In this document: in pieces, positions 1 to 6,677 of the stretch | Position numbering within the stretch: position 1 is the first letter of the stretch | How the letters are laid out: every line of letters starts with the position of its first letter | IMG/VR virus record: IMGVR_UViG_3300033233_000095 | Location: 1-37,688 of that record | Length of the DNA stretch: 37,688 nucleotides | Origin: a virus | Direction: 5' to 3' (one strand) | Position numbers and translations under genes: made by a program | The notes under the pieces: generated by a model | The model's input: only the letters and a program-made list of their open reading frames with translations | What the model was told of the DNA's origin: nothing | Databases searched by the model: none

Positions 1-127
1 GGACGCGGCCCCGGACGAAGCGGGAAAACAGACTGAGCAGCCAGCCGATGCACCGAAGTACACGCCCGAAGAAATAGCAGCCGCGTTCAAGGCCCAGGCC
101 TCATACAAAGAGGCCCAGGCTGCCATG
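1..127. repeat. 127-bp terminal direct repeat, left copy
   Basis: Bases 1-127 are identical to 37562-37688, the last 127 bases of the window. The copies lie inside one reading frame that continues correctly across the join (37365 to 769). An overlap of exactly 127 bases at the ends of a contig is what a de Bruijn assembler with k=127 leaves on a circular sequence. I therefore read it as an assembly overlap that marks a complete circular or permuted genome, not as a biological terminal repeat. A true short terminal redundancy cannot be excluded from sequence alone. Confidence 0.9.
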
Positions 128-769
128 ACCAGGGCGACGCAAGAAGCCGCGACGCTTCGCAATAAACTCGAAGCCATCGAGGCTAAAACGGTATCGGAGC
201 AGTCGCCGGAAGAATACCTCATGGAAACGGTAAACGCACGGGGACGCGGGTTCAAGGGTACAGATGAGGATTACGAGAACAATCCTATAAAGTACATCAA
301 GGACTTTGAAGCGTTCAAGGCTTCGGAGCGTGAGGCGGGATTAGCGGCCCATGCCGCCTTAGTGGAACGTCAGACGGTGGCTGTGTCCACGTTTGACGAG
401 GCTACAGCGAAGTACGACGGCGACAAAGACGCACTCAAGGGTAAGGTTGCCACATTCCTTAACGAGCATTATGGCCAGGCCCTGTACACGCTGCCGGTCA
501 GTGGCGGCGAGGGCGTCATAACCATGAAGAGCGTTATCGAGGGTGCAATCAGAGCCGTTGCGCCGAAACTGTTTGAGCGTCAAGACCATGCGGCGGAGGC
601 CACCAGGATAGAGAATATCAGGGCGGCGGCGGCAATGAGTACGGCACAGCCGAAAGGCAAGCCCGGCGGCCCGGCAGACCTCACGCCGTTGCAGAAGCAG
701 GGCGAAGACCACATGGCCTCGCTTGAAGAGGTCTTGCGCGGTGAACATTTTATTCCCACAACTATTTAA
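2..769 (+). CDS. Scaffold-like protein, C-terminal part (gene continues from 37365)
   Basis: This is the right-hand part of a gene that starts at 37365 and crosses the contig join. The joined protein is about 321 residues. It is rich in Glu, Ala, Lys and Gln, has a long acidic low-complexity N terminus, a predicted coiled-coil stretch near the join and a short basic end. Position between portal (35355-37037) and major capsid protein (783), charge and coiled-coil character are those of a capsid scaffolding protein, which directs shell assembly and then leaves the prohead. I see no protease motif. An internal ATG at 125 exists but has no ribosome binding site and is not the start. The assignment rests mainly on gene order. 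Confidence 0.75.
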   Translation, partial: DAAPDEAGKQTEQPADAPKYTPEEIAAAFKAQASYKEAQAAMTRATQEAATLRNKLEAIEAKTVSEQSPEEYLMETVNARGRGFKGTDEDYENNPIKYIKDFEAFKASEREAGLAAHAALVERQTVAVSTFDEATAKYDGDKDALKGKVATFLNEHYGQALYTLPVSGGEGVITMKSVIEGAIRAVAPKLFERQDHAAEATRIENIRAAAAMSTAQPKGKPGGPADLTPLQKQGEDHMASLEEVLRGEHFIPTTI

Positions 770-782
770 AAGGAGTTAAATC

Positions 783-1946
783 ATGGCCAATATCTCAGGG
801 ATGAGGGATTATACCTCAGATTCCGCATTGATTGTGCGGGACGTATCCGACACACTCAGCAAGATACACCCGCAGGAGAATGCGTTTATAACGCTTCTCC
901 TGAAAGCCTCGTCCGAAAGCGGCGACAGGCGCAAGTTCGAACACCTGGAGGACGACTGGGTCGGCAACACGGTCAATACAACTGCCGCATATACCAACGA
1001 GACGACTATAGCGGTTTCGGCTGCCGACGGACTCAAGATAGCGAACCGCGACATACTGATGAATCCGACCACGGGCGAGAACATCCTTGTCACGGCTGGC
1101 GAGGGTACGACATCCCTCACGGTAGTGCGTGCCTACGGTTCCGTAGCAGCGTCGGCAATAGCGACAACCGACACACTCAGCATCATCGGCAGCGCGGCGT
1201 ATGAGGGCGGAAGCTCGCTTACGTCGGTAACCTCCGTGCCTGATTCCGCGTACAACTATACGCAGGACTTCCAGCACATAATCAAACTCTCCGACATCGA
1301 TGCGGCTGAGAAGAAGTACGGCCCGAATACCAGGGCATACCTTCAGGCGAAGCGCATGGTAGAGCATAAGAACATGCTTAATGCCGCGTTCTGGTTTGGA
1401 CAGAAGAAGCTGGACACCACGGCGGGTAAAGTTACCCACGCATGCGGCGGCCTTTACGGTGGCAAGGGAAGCGAGGGTATAACCACCAACATCAAAGACC
1501 TCGGCGGTCAGCCGATAACAGACAAAGCCCTGTTCGACTTTATCGCGATGGTACGCGACTACTCGGACGGGACAAACCTTTATCTGTTCGCTTCAAGCAC
1601 CCTGCTCACAGAAATAAGCCTTCTCCAGATGAGGCTCGTCCGATTACAGCAGGCCAGCACCAAGTACGGTATCAACATAACGCAGTTGACCGCACTCGGA
1701 ACAACCGTCAACGTCGTCGAGGAGAAAGCGTTCAACCGTAACGGGTTCCCGAACCTGGGCGTACTGGTGGACATGAACAACGTCAAGATTCACTACTTCT
1801 CAGGCGAAGGCTTGAGCGGTAAAACCAAGCTTTCGATGAACAAGCAGAACCCCGGCGACCACTTCTATGTTGACGAGGTTCGCACCATTGCAGGGCCGAG
1901 GCTTCGCAACGAAAAATCCCATGCTGTAATCACAGGCTGGGCATAA
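783..1946 (+). CDS. Major capsid protein, SU10/DUF5309-like
   Basis: This 387-residue protein is the likely shell subunit. Its opening (TSDSALIVRDVSDTLSKIHP), the early statement of a flat N-terminal arm, and the late segments around YLFASSTLLTEISLL and the basic GPRLRNEKSHAVITGWA end resemble the DUF5309/SU10 major capsid family, which adopts the HK97 fold. Length is normal for that family. The start is an ATG 8 bases after AGGAG. It follows the scaffold-like gene by 13 bases, the standard portal-scaffold-capsid order. A central part (about residues 70-150) rich in Thr, Ser and Ala could be an inserted surface domain. The family call is from memory of family features; the capsid role is well supported by context. 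Confidence 0.88.
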   Translation: MANISGMRDYTSDSALIVRDVSDTLSKIHPQENAFITLLLKASSESGDRRKFEHLEDDWVGNTVNTTAAYTNETTIAVSAADGLKIANRDILMNPTTGENILVTAGEGTTSLTVVRAYGSVAASAIATTDTLSIIGSAAYEGGSSLTSVTSVPDSAYNYTQDFQHIIKLSDIDAAEKKYGPNTRAYLQAKRMVEHKNMLNAAFWFGQKKLDTTAGKVTHACGGLYGGKGSEGITTNIKDLGGQPITDKALFDFIAMVRDYSDGTNLYLFASSTLLTEISLLQMRLVRLQQASTKYGINITQLTALGTTVNVVEEKAFNRNGFPNLGVLVDMNNVKIHYFSGEGLSGKTKLSMNKQNPGDHFYVDEVRTIAGPRLRNEKSHAVITGWA

Positions 1947-2001
1947 GGGATAACGGGGCTTCGGCCCCTTTCCTCCACACAATAAAAAAAGGAGTTTCGA
2001 T

Positions 2002-2466
2002 ATGAAAAAAATGCTTTTGTGTATAGGGCTTATAGTAGCCCTTACCGCTTCGGCGATACCCGCGTTTGCTGGATGGGGTGGAGAGCTTTACAAGCAGAAA
2101 GCCGTCTTGACCAACCAGTCAACAACGTCCGCACTGTCAATAACGACTGCGAATGTTACGGCGGGCCGAATAGTTTACGCCGGAGCGTATAAGTCTGGGA
2201 GCTTGGTTGTCCAGGGCAACGGCAGGACGGGCCTTAAAAATTATTCCGGTACACTTTACCTTTGGGGTTCCAACGACTATACCGGGTCGGGTACGGGCGG
2301 CACATGGGCACCTGTAGCCACATTGACGGGTACGACTTCAGGGCAGGTAGCCGCGCTGACTGTCCCGTATAAATATTACACTGTCAGCTATGTCAGGACG
2401 AACTCAAGCGTGCCGAGTGCTAATGCCAAGATAACGGCGACGATTTACCTTTACAGGGAGCAGTAA
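2002..2466 (+). CDS. Exported beta-rich protein next to capsid gene
   Basis: A 154-residue protein begins with a textbook Sec signal peptide: MKKM, a hydrophobic core and a probable cut after AFA near residue 23. The mature part is rich in Thr, Ser, Gly and Tyr, with alternating hydrophobic residues typical of a beta-sandwich. It has no Cys. It sits directly after the major capsid gene, where phages usually keep a head decoration protein, yet decoration proteins normally have no signal peptide. RBS AAAAGGAG precedes the ATG. It may be a secreted protein, or a virion protein with an unusual export step. I do not recognise a family. Confidence 0.7.
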   Translation: MKKMLLCIGLIVALTASAIPAFAGWGGELYKQKAVLTNQSTTSALSITTANVTAGRIVYAGAYKSGSLVVQGNGRTGLKNYSGTLYLWGSNDYTGSGTGGTWAPVATLTGTTSGQVAALTVPYKYYTVSYVRTNSSVPSANAKITATIYLYREQ

Positions 2467-2516
2467 TCAACAGGGGGCGGCTTCGGGCCGCCCCCTACTT
2501 TCAAGGAGGGTTAACG

Positions 2517-2792
2517 ATGGCAAGGCCGAAAAAGGAAACAGAGGAAATGGAAACAGTAACGCCCGTCAGGTTTGTTTCGAGACATGGCCGCCTTGAAGTT
2601 ACCATTGTCCACGACAGCGACAAATGGAACGGGCCTCATTATATGGGCAAGACCCCGGACAAAATAGCCCGGTTTGCCAATGGAGTTTTCACCACGTCCG
2701 ACCCTGAGATAATCGACGGTATGCGCAACCATCCCGGCTTGAAGAACGGGCGGCTATTCACTGAGGTTGCGGCCCGACCTGCGGCCTCGTAA
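2517..2792 (+). CDS. Small conserved-looking head-region protein, function unknown
   Basis: A 91-residue soluble protein with a basic-acidic N terminus (MARPKKETEEME) and a compact middle containing KWNGPHYMGKTPDKIARFANG. It starts at an ATG after AAGGAGG. Its place after the capsid and the exported protein suggests a head-completion or accessory role, but the sequence shows no catalytic or metal-binding pattern. The dense overlap-free spacing and good RBS support it as a real gene. Confidence 0.65.
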   Translation: MARPKKETEEMETVTPVRFVSRHGRLEVTIVHDSDKWNGPHYMGKTPDKIARFANGVFTTSDPEIIDGMRNHPGLKNGRLFTEVAARPAAS

Positions 2793-2809
2793 CTCAAAAG
2801 GGGGGCGAA

Positions 2810-3001
2810 GTGTCAGACCAGATACTCGTAAACATCATAGTTGGGATAGCTGGCGTTCTTGCCCTGTTTGTGCTTACGAAGATTGACCGTAACCAGACGA
2901 ACCTCTTTAAACGCACCGATGAGCATGACAAACGCATAACGATAGTTGAAACCCGTTGTGATGATACTCACGGTAAAATAAAAAGACGTAGGGCCAATTA
3001 A
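2810..3001 (+). CDS. Single-span membrane protein with charged tail, possible lysis accessory
   Basis: This 63-residue protein starts with GTG at 2810 after AAGGGGGG. Residues 6-24 form one transmembrane segment (ILVNIIVGIAGVLALFVLT), followed by a charged, probably helical cytoplasmic or periplasmic tail with heptad-like spacing and a basic end. A short N-in membrane anchor with a coiled tail just upstream of an endolysin resembles phage lysis accessory proteins such as inner-membrane spanins or hemolysin-XhlA-like proteins. No family signature is clear. A partner outer-membrane lipoprotein is not obvious nearby. Confidence 0.65.
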   Translation: MSDQILVNIIVGIAGVLALFVLTKIDRNQTNLFKRTDEHDKRITIVETRCDDTHGKIKRRRAN

Positions 3002-3013
3002 CCGGAGGCAACC

Positions 3014-3190
3014 ATGAACTGTCGCTCATGCACTATTGAAGATGCAAAGAAGGCGCAACAGGCGGCCTTGGTACTCCTCAGGACACCGGGAACGCTCCCT
3101 AAAGAGGACACCGAAAAGGCTATAGCCTGTCGCGAGTGCGCGTTTGACAAGCTGGTAACCGAAGCCACAAAGAGGTTGAGCGCATGTTAA
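3014..3190 (+). CDS. 58-aa protein with two CXXC pairs
   Basis: An ATG at 3014, 4 bases after GGAGG, opens a 58-codon frame that ends at 3188-3190 and overlaps the endolysin start by 7 bases. Two Cys pairs (CRSC at residues 3-6 and CREC at 39-42) are spaced by a helical linker and could bind one zinc. Coupled translation with the endolysin gene is likely. Function is unknown; the coding call rests on RBS, overlap and the paired cysteines. Confidence 0.55.
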   Translation: MNCRSCTIEDAKKAQQAALVLLRTPGTLPKEDTEKAIACRECAFDKLVTEATKRLSAC

Positions 3191-3648
3191 CTGATAAGCA
3201 GAAAGGTCAGACGGCATTAAGGCTTAACGGCGTATTGCCCGAAGTGAGCGAAGCGGTCAAAGAACTCCTTGCCGAACTTGAGGCAAAAGGGCTTTACTTT
3301 ATTGTATCGCTCGGCATGAGGACGATAGCAGAACAGAACGCGCTCTACGCCATAGGCCGCAGTTTAGCGGGTCGCAAGGTTACGAATGCGTGTGGCGGAT
3401 TTTCCTGGCACAACTTCGGCAGGGCTGTTGACCTTGTACTTGTCCGGGATGGTGGGGTGATAGAGTGGGAGAACCTGGACACGAACGCGGACGGAATGGC
3501 CGATTACTCGCAGATGGGACAGATGGCGAAGAACCACGGCTTTATATGGGGCGGCGACTTCAAAGGGTTGGCCGACTTTGGACACATAGAATATCATCCG
3601 GGATTGACATTAGCGCAAGCCCGAACAAGTGCGGGACTTACAGTATAA
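3184..3648 (+). CDS. Endolysin: M15 L-alanyl-D-glutamate peptidase
   Basis: This 154-residue protein is a peptidoglycan-cutting endolysin of the M15 (VanY/T5 endolysin-like) group. The zinc site is visible as SWHNFGRAVD (His76, Asp83) and HIEYH (Glu136 as base, His138 as third ligand). Between them, residues 99-107 (DTNADGMAD) form an EF-hand-like calcium loop, as in the T5 endolysin, which is known to be activated by calcium. There is no signal peptide, so release needs a holin. Two holin-like membrane genes follow at 3660 and 4633. It overlaps the preceding 58-aa gene. Substrate specificity is inferred from the family. Confidence 0.92.
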   Translation: MLTDKQKGQTALRLNGVLPEVSEAVKELLAELEAKGLYFIVSLGMRTIAEQNALYAIGRSLAGRKVTNACGGFSWHNFGRAVDLVLVRDGGVIEWENLDTNADGMADYSQMGQMAKNHGFIWGGDFKGLADFGHIEYHPGLTLAQARTSAGLTV

Positions 3649-3659
3649 GGAGGTTAACA

Positions 3660-3887
3660 ATGCCCTGGTATAAGCAGAAAACGACTTTAACGGCAATCGG
3701 CGCAATATTGACGGCGGTGGGTGCGTACCTTTCACCCGATCCCGCCGTGCATCTGAGCTTGATACAGACCATCATGGCTGTATTCGGGGCGGCAGCGGTA
3801 ATATTCGGCAGGCAGGCGGTGGAGAAATCCGGGCCGACTTCCGACCCCGGCACATCCCTCAAAGACACGCCGCCGATGGGCGGCTGA
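3660..3887 (+). CDS. Holin-like small membrane protein (copy 1)
   Basis: A 75-residue protein with two hydrophobic segments (about residues 9-25 and 33-51) separated by a short Pro-containing turn, a basic WYKQK N terminus and a polar tail. Size, topology and position 11 bases after the endolysin fit a class II holin. The start is an ATG at 3660 after AAGGAGG. Its opening WYKQKTT is shared with the 4633 protein (WYKRKTT), so the two are probably paralogues and could act as holin and antiholin. Function is inferred. Confidence 0.7.
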   Translation: MPWYKQKTTLTAIGAILTAVGAYLSPDPAVHLSLIQTIMAVFGAAAVIFGRQAVEKSGPTSDPGTSLKDTPPMGG

Positions 3888-4093
3888 TGGGACGCTTAGA
3901 CCTCGACCTTAACGACTCGGACGGGAAGCATGAGACGTTCGGCATTACAGCCGACGTTACCGGGGAATCAAAGCCCGGTCAGGAATTTTCGAGCGAAGGG
4001 GTTTACATTGAGGTTTCAGGCAATGGCGATTGGGATACTGCCAGCTATTGGCAAAAGGTAGGTATAGCGTTTAAACAACTTTTCAGGAGGTAG
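3887..4093 (+). CDS. 68-aa acidic protein, unknown
   Basis: The ATG overlaps the stop of the holin-like gene (TGATG at 3885-3889), implying translational coupling. The protein is acidic and beta-rich in its first 50 residues and ends in an amphipathic basic helix (VGIAFKQLFRR). No cysteine, signal peptide or membrane segment is seen. I do not recognise it; its setting suggests a lysis or virion accessory. Confidence 0.6.
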   Translation: MGRLDLDLNDSDGKHETFGITADVTGESKPGQEFSSEGVYIEVSGNGDWDTASYWQKVGIAFKQLFRR

Positions 4094-4096
4094 GGA

Positions 4097-4507
4097 ATGG
4101 ACGGACAGAATCCCATGATAGCCGGGATAGAGGCTTTCATACAGAAGCACTTCGATGTTAACGGTGACGGCGCGGTTAACCACAAAGACCTTTCGGCTGC
4201 CATGCTAAAGGCCGGAGAGTTCGTGTATCACTTCCTTTCCGGTGTCGTGGCCTCGGTTGCGCCTGAGCTTCCGGGCTTGGCATTACAGGCCGCCACAGCT
4301 GCCCTGACAACCACAGGCGACAAAAGGAAGGCCGCGCTTAATGGGATAGTCCAGACGCTTGCAGACGACACGGTACACGCTGCCGTCGCACAGGGTACGG
4401 ATGAGGCCGTAGCAATAGGCGACCACTTCGGCATACCCGGCACGACGGTTTCGGCCCTTGTCGGTGCGGCATATGATACCGCGAAGGCAAAACACCAGAA
4501 CAGGTAA
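4097..4507 (+). CDS. EF-hand/dockerin-like calcium-binding protein
   Basis: A 136-residue protein whose residues 20-31 form a canonical EF-hand loop: Asp20, Asn22, Asp24, Gly25, Asn28 and Asp31 at the ligand positions (DVNGDGAVNHKD). Helices flank the loop. The rest is Ala-rich and helical, with a moderately hydrophobic stretch around residues 44-60. There is no signal peptide. It lies 3 bases after the 68-aa gene in the lysis group, next to an endolysin that also carries a calcium-type loop. Calcium sensing or a role in lysis timing is inference. Start ATG follows AGGAGG. Confidence 0.7.
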   Translation: MDGQNPMIAGIEAFIQKHFDVNGDGAVNHKDLSAAMLKAGEFVYHFLSGVVASVAPELPGLALQAATAALTTTGDKRKAALNGIVQTLADDTVHAAVAQGTDEAVAIGDHFGIPGTTVSALVGAAYDTAKAKHQNR

Positions 4508-4551
4508 TCCGCTTTGCCTACGGCATACCGTGCCGCGGGTTAAACGGATTA

Positions 4552-4580
4552 GCAGTTGCTCGAAAAATTCGAGTAACTGC
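4552..4580. other. 29-nt near-perfect hairpin between lysis genes
   Basis: GCAGTTGCTCGAA and TTCGAGTAACTGC can form a 13-bp stem (one G-U pair) around an AAA loop. No T-run follows, so it is not a standard intrinsic terminator. It may be an RNA processing site, a pause, or a mutual regulator of the 4097 and 4633 genes. Confidence 0.6.
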
Positions 4581-4632
4581 GGATGACGGGAAAAACTACC
4601 TGACTAACTTTTATAGCCTTGTGGAGGTTATC

Positions 4633-4890
4633 ATGGACACAAAGACCTGGTATAAAAGGAAAACGACATACCCCGCCATTGTAGGCGCGGGTCTTGCCAT
4701 TGCGGGCGGCATAGCCGAATACAGGCATATTTCCATTCCGTTTATCAATGATGGCTTTTGGTTTTGTCTGTTCCTGACATTGATGACTATCCGCGACGGC
4801 GTGGAATACCACAAAAAACGCGCCTTCAGGTTCGAGAACGAGGCGACGGCTCTTGAGCGACGTAGGTTCATTCCGTTTTCAAGGAGATAG
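4633..4890 (+). CDS. Holin-like small membrane protein (copy 2)
   Basis: An 85-residue protein with two hydrophobic segments (about residues 13-29 and 38-53) and a long basic C-terminal tail. The N terminus WYKRKTT matches that of the 3660 protein. ATG 4633 sits 5 bases after GGAGG, which favours it over the in-frame GTG at 4621. A holin or antiholin partner to 3660 is the simplest reading; a structural membrane protein is also possible. Confidence 0.62.
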   Translation: MDTKTWYKRKTTYPAIVGAGLAIAGGIAEYRHISIPFINDGFWFCLFLTLMTIRDGVEYHKKRAFRFENEATALERRRFIPFSRR

Positions 4891-4893
4891 TAA

Positions 4894-5121
4894 ATGGCCT
4901 CAAATCCTGTAATAAATAAAGACGACGATTTCCATCGGCACGGCAGGCGCGTAACAAATATCGCTTACGTCTACGATGTAAGTTTAAACTTGGATACAGA
5001 AACAATTACCGTTTTGAATGTTTCGCCAAATGACGGAGAATCCGCTACGGAAACATGGAAGAAAACATTTACATGGGTCGGCGGCGTATGCACAAACGAG
5101 ACGGGATTCGAAAAACAATAG
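4894..5121 (+). CDS. 75-aa protein, unknown
   Basis: The gene starts 3 bases after the holin-like gene, and AAGGAG lies 7 bases before the ATG. The protein is soluble, with a beta-rich middle (ITVLNVSPNDGESATETWKK) and one Cys near the end. No known motif is visible. Confidence 0.6.
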   Translation: MASNPVINKDDDFHRHGRRVTNIAYVYDVSLNLDTETITVLNVSPNDGESATETWKKTFTWVGGVCTNETGFEKQ

Positions 5122-5161
5122 ATAACTACGGTATGGGTGAAGGGAGAACATCGGAGACTGT

Positions 5162-5767
5162 ATGAACAATATAATAAAAATCGTATTTGTTATGTCCTTA
5201 GCCTTCGGCCTTGCCGTCGGTGTTTATGCCGGACAGGACGGCGGGGACACTTTGAACGTCACGCCGCCGAGCCAGATGGATAAGACGGTTGGAGTCGTGT
5301 CCGGGACATGGCATGGTAAGGTTGCGGTTGTTGGGAGTGTTCGACTTCCTGTTAAGAGCGACTATAAATCCATCTTCTACCAGTTTACGGGCCTGATAGC
5401 GGCAGGTGGGACTCGTAAGGTGACGGCGGCGAATTACATCATGGACAATTCGACCAGCCTACACCCGTACCCCTGCCAGATAACGGTCAACAGTATATCT
5501 CTTGTCGCTTCGGCAAATACCGCGTCGGCAAAGGTTTACTTCTACAACCGGGGGACTTATGAGGGTAGCGGGTATGGTACAGACACGTTCGCTGCCAGCG
5601 TGAATTTTGCATCCATAGCCGCCGCGCCGTCCGGCTCAACTTATATCCAGGACGTGCAGTGTTCGATTCCCTTAATCAACCTGGACAAGACCAATACAAT
5701 ACCGATTCTCATAAAGAACACGGGCGCGACAGCCTCAAGGTTCTATCTCGGAATAACTTACCAGTAG
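5162..5767 (+). CDS. Exported protein, 201 aa, beta-rich
   Basis: The first 23 residues form a clear Sec signal peptide (MNNIIKIVFVM, then a probable cut after VYA). The mature part is rich in Thr, Ser, Ala and Tyr, has strand-like alternation and only two Cys. It is similar in style to the 2002-2466 protein, ending in a YQ-like beta strand. It opens a run of four exported proteins (5162-7289) that includes the cytochrome. Upstream GGAGA gives a modest RBS. A virion surface or periplasmic structural role is possible. No family is recognised. Confidence 0.7.
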   Translation: MNNIIKIVFVMSLAFGLAVGVYAGQDGGDTLNVTPPSQMDKTVGVVSGTWHGKVAVVGSVRLPVKSDYKSIFYQFTGLIAAGGTRKVTAANYIMDNSTSLHPYPCQITVNSISLVASANTASAKVYFYNRGTYEGSGYGTDTFAASVNFASIAAAPSGSTYIQDVQCSIPLINLDKTNTIPILIKNTGATASRFYLGITYQ

Positions 5768-5776
5768 GAGGGCAGT

Positions 5777-5977
5777 ATGAAAAAGTTGCTTTTTGGAATA
5801 CTTTTACTGGCTACCTTTACGGGGATAGCTTGGGGCATGGCAGGCGACCCGCCGGGATGTTGGATAAAACCCTGTCCTCTTACACTTGAAGGCCACAACT
5901 CGGATGAAGGCTGTTATATATCTCCTTGTCCGCTTGGTACTTACAGTGTCCAACCGCTTGGAGGCTATAGCCTTTGA
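5777..5977 (+). CDS. Small exported Cys-rich protein with an internal repeat
   Basis: A 66-residue protein with a Sec signal peptide (MKKLLFGILLLATF, cut near residue 20). The mature chain of about 45 residues holds four Cys in two copies of GC[W/Y]I[K/S]PCPL, separated by a short polar linker, consistent with disulfides formed after export. The stop overlaps the TTG start of the cytochrome gene, so the two are translated together. Function is unknown; a small partner of the cytochrome is a reasonable guess only. Confidence 0.65.
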   Translation: MKKLLFGILLLATFTGIAWGMAGDPPGCWIKPCPLTLEGHNSDEGCYISPCPLGTYSVQPLGGYSL

Positions 5978-6669
5978 AAAAGGCCCTGCTTGCCGTAACC
6001 GTATACGTCGCTCTACTTGCCTGTTTCGGGGCCGTGGCCTCGCAGGGGTACGTTCAGAACGGCGTATCGGTTACGGGCCCGCACGGCAATTACACGACTA
6101 TGGGTATGTATAAAGGCTGCATCACCTGCCATTACGTACGGGGGACGACTGCGGTTGTAGTGCATACGTATACATCGTGGGTAAGCCATTCAGGGTGCCA
6201 GTCCTTTAACGGCTACACCTGTACGCAAAGGTGGTACTCATATACGACCGTGGACAGGCACAAAAATTACACCTCGTTTTTTACGGGGTTCACCGGAGGC
6301 AAGAACCCGAGGCCGGGAGTGTGCCTGGTCTGCCACAACACGGCCTCGGCCCGGTTCTCGTATTCATCAAATACGACCGTCATAAGAACGGCAAGGTCAA
6401 AGGCGGTAGCGATAAACTCCGCGACCCATACCCAGGGGACGTACTACAACAGGCGCGATGCAGTAAGGTACTCGCCTGAAACGTCAGCCGCCCCTCTATT
6501 TTCGTACTCGCTCGGCTGGAATACAAACAAGACGGTGTCGAAACTTTCGCCGGTAAAGAATTGGGGGACGTCCAAGGTATCCCAGAAGACAGGGTTCGTG
6601 AACACTGTTAATAATTGCATGGACTGCCATCAGCCGCATTCGAGCAATAAGGCAAAATATCTCAGATGA
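5974..6669 (+). CDS. Exported three-heme cytochrome c-like protein
   Basis: This 231-residue protein has a Sec signal peptide (about residues 1-23; LLAC at 14-17 is a possible but poor lipobox) and three CXXCH heme-attachment motifs: CITCH at 49-53, CLVCH at 117-121 and CMDCH at 215-219. The last is followed by QPHSS, matching the CXXCHxPHxS pattern of doubled-CXXCH multiheme cytochromes. Extra His and Tyr residues could supply distal ligands. Two further Cys (75, 83) may pair. Heme would be attached in the periplasm by host machinery. The start is TTG 5974, 8 bases after GGAGG, overlapping the previous stop. I know of few tailed phages described with a multiheme cytochrome. Role (electron transfer during infection, or virion part) is unknown. 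Confidence 0.85.
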   Translation: MKKALLAVTVYVALLACFGAVASQGYVQNGVSVTGPHGNYTTMGMYKGCITCHYVRGTTAVVVHTYTSWVSHSGCQSFNGYTCTQRWYSYTTVDRHKNYTSFFTGFTGGKNPRPGVCLVCHNTASARFSYSSNTTVIRTARSKAVAINSATHTQGTYYNRRDAVRYSPETSAAPLFSYSLGWNTNKTVSKLSPVKNWGTSKVSQKTGFVNTVNNCMDCHQPHSSNKAKYLR

Positions 6670-6677
6670 GGAGCGCC

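Noticed and set aside
1-127. Terminal repeat as a biological packaging redundancy
   Set aside because: Length is exactly 127, a typical assembler k-mer, and it falls inside a coding gene in the middle of an operon; a circular contig overlap is more likely, though not proven.
3014-3190. 58-aa CXXC protein as a cytochrome
   Set aside because: Its motifs are CRSC and CREC without the following His and there is no signal peptide.
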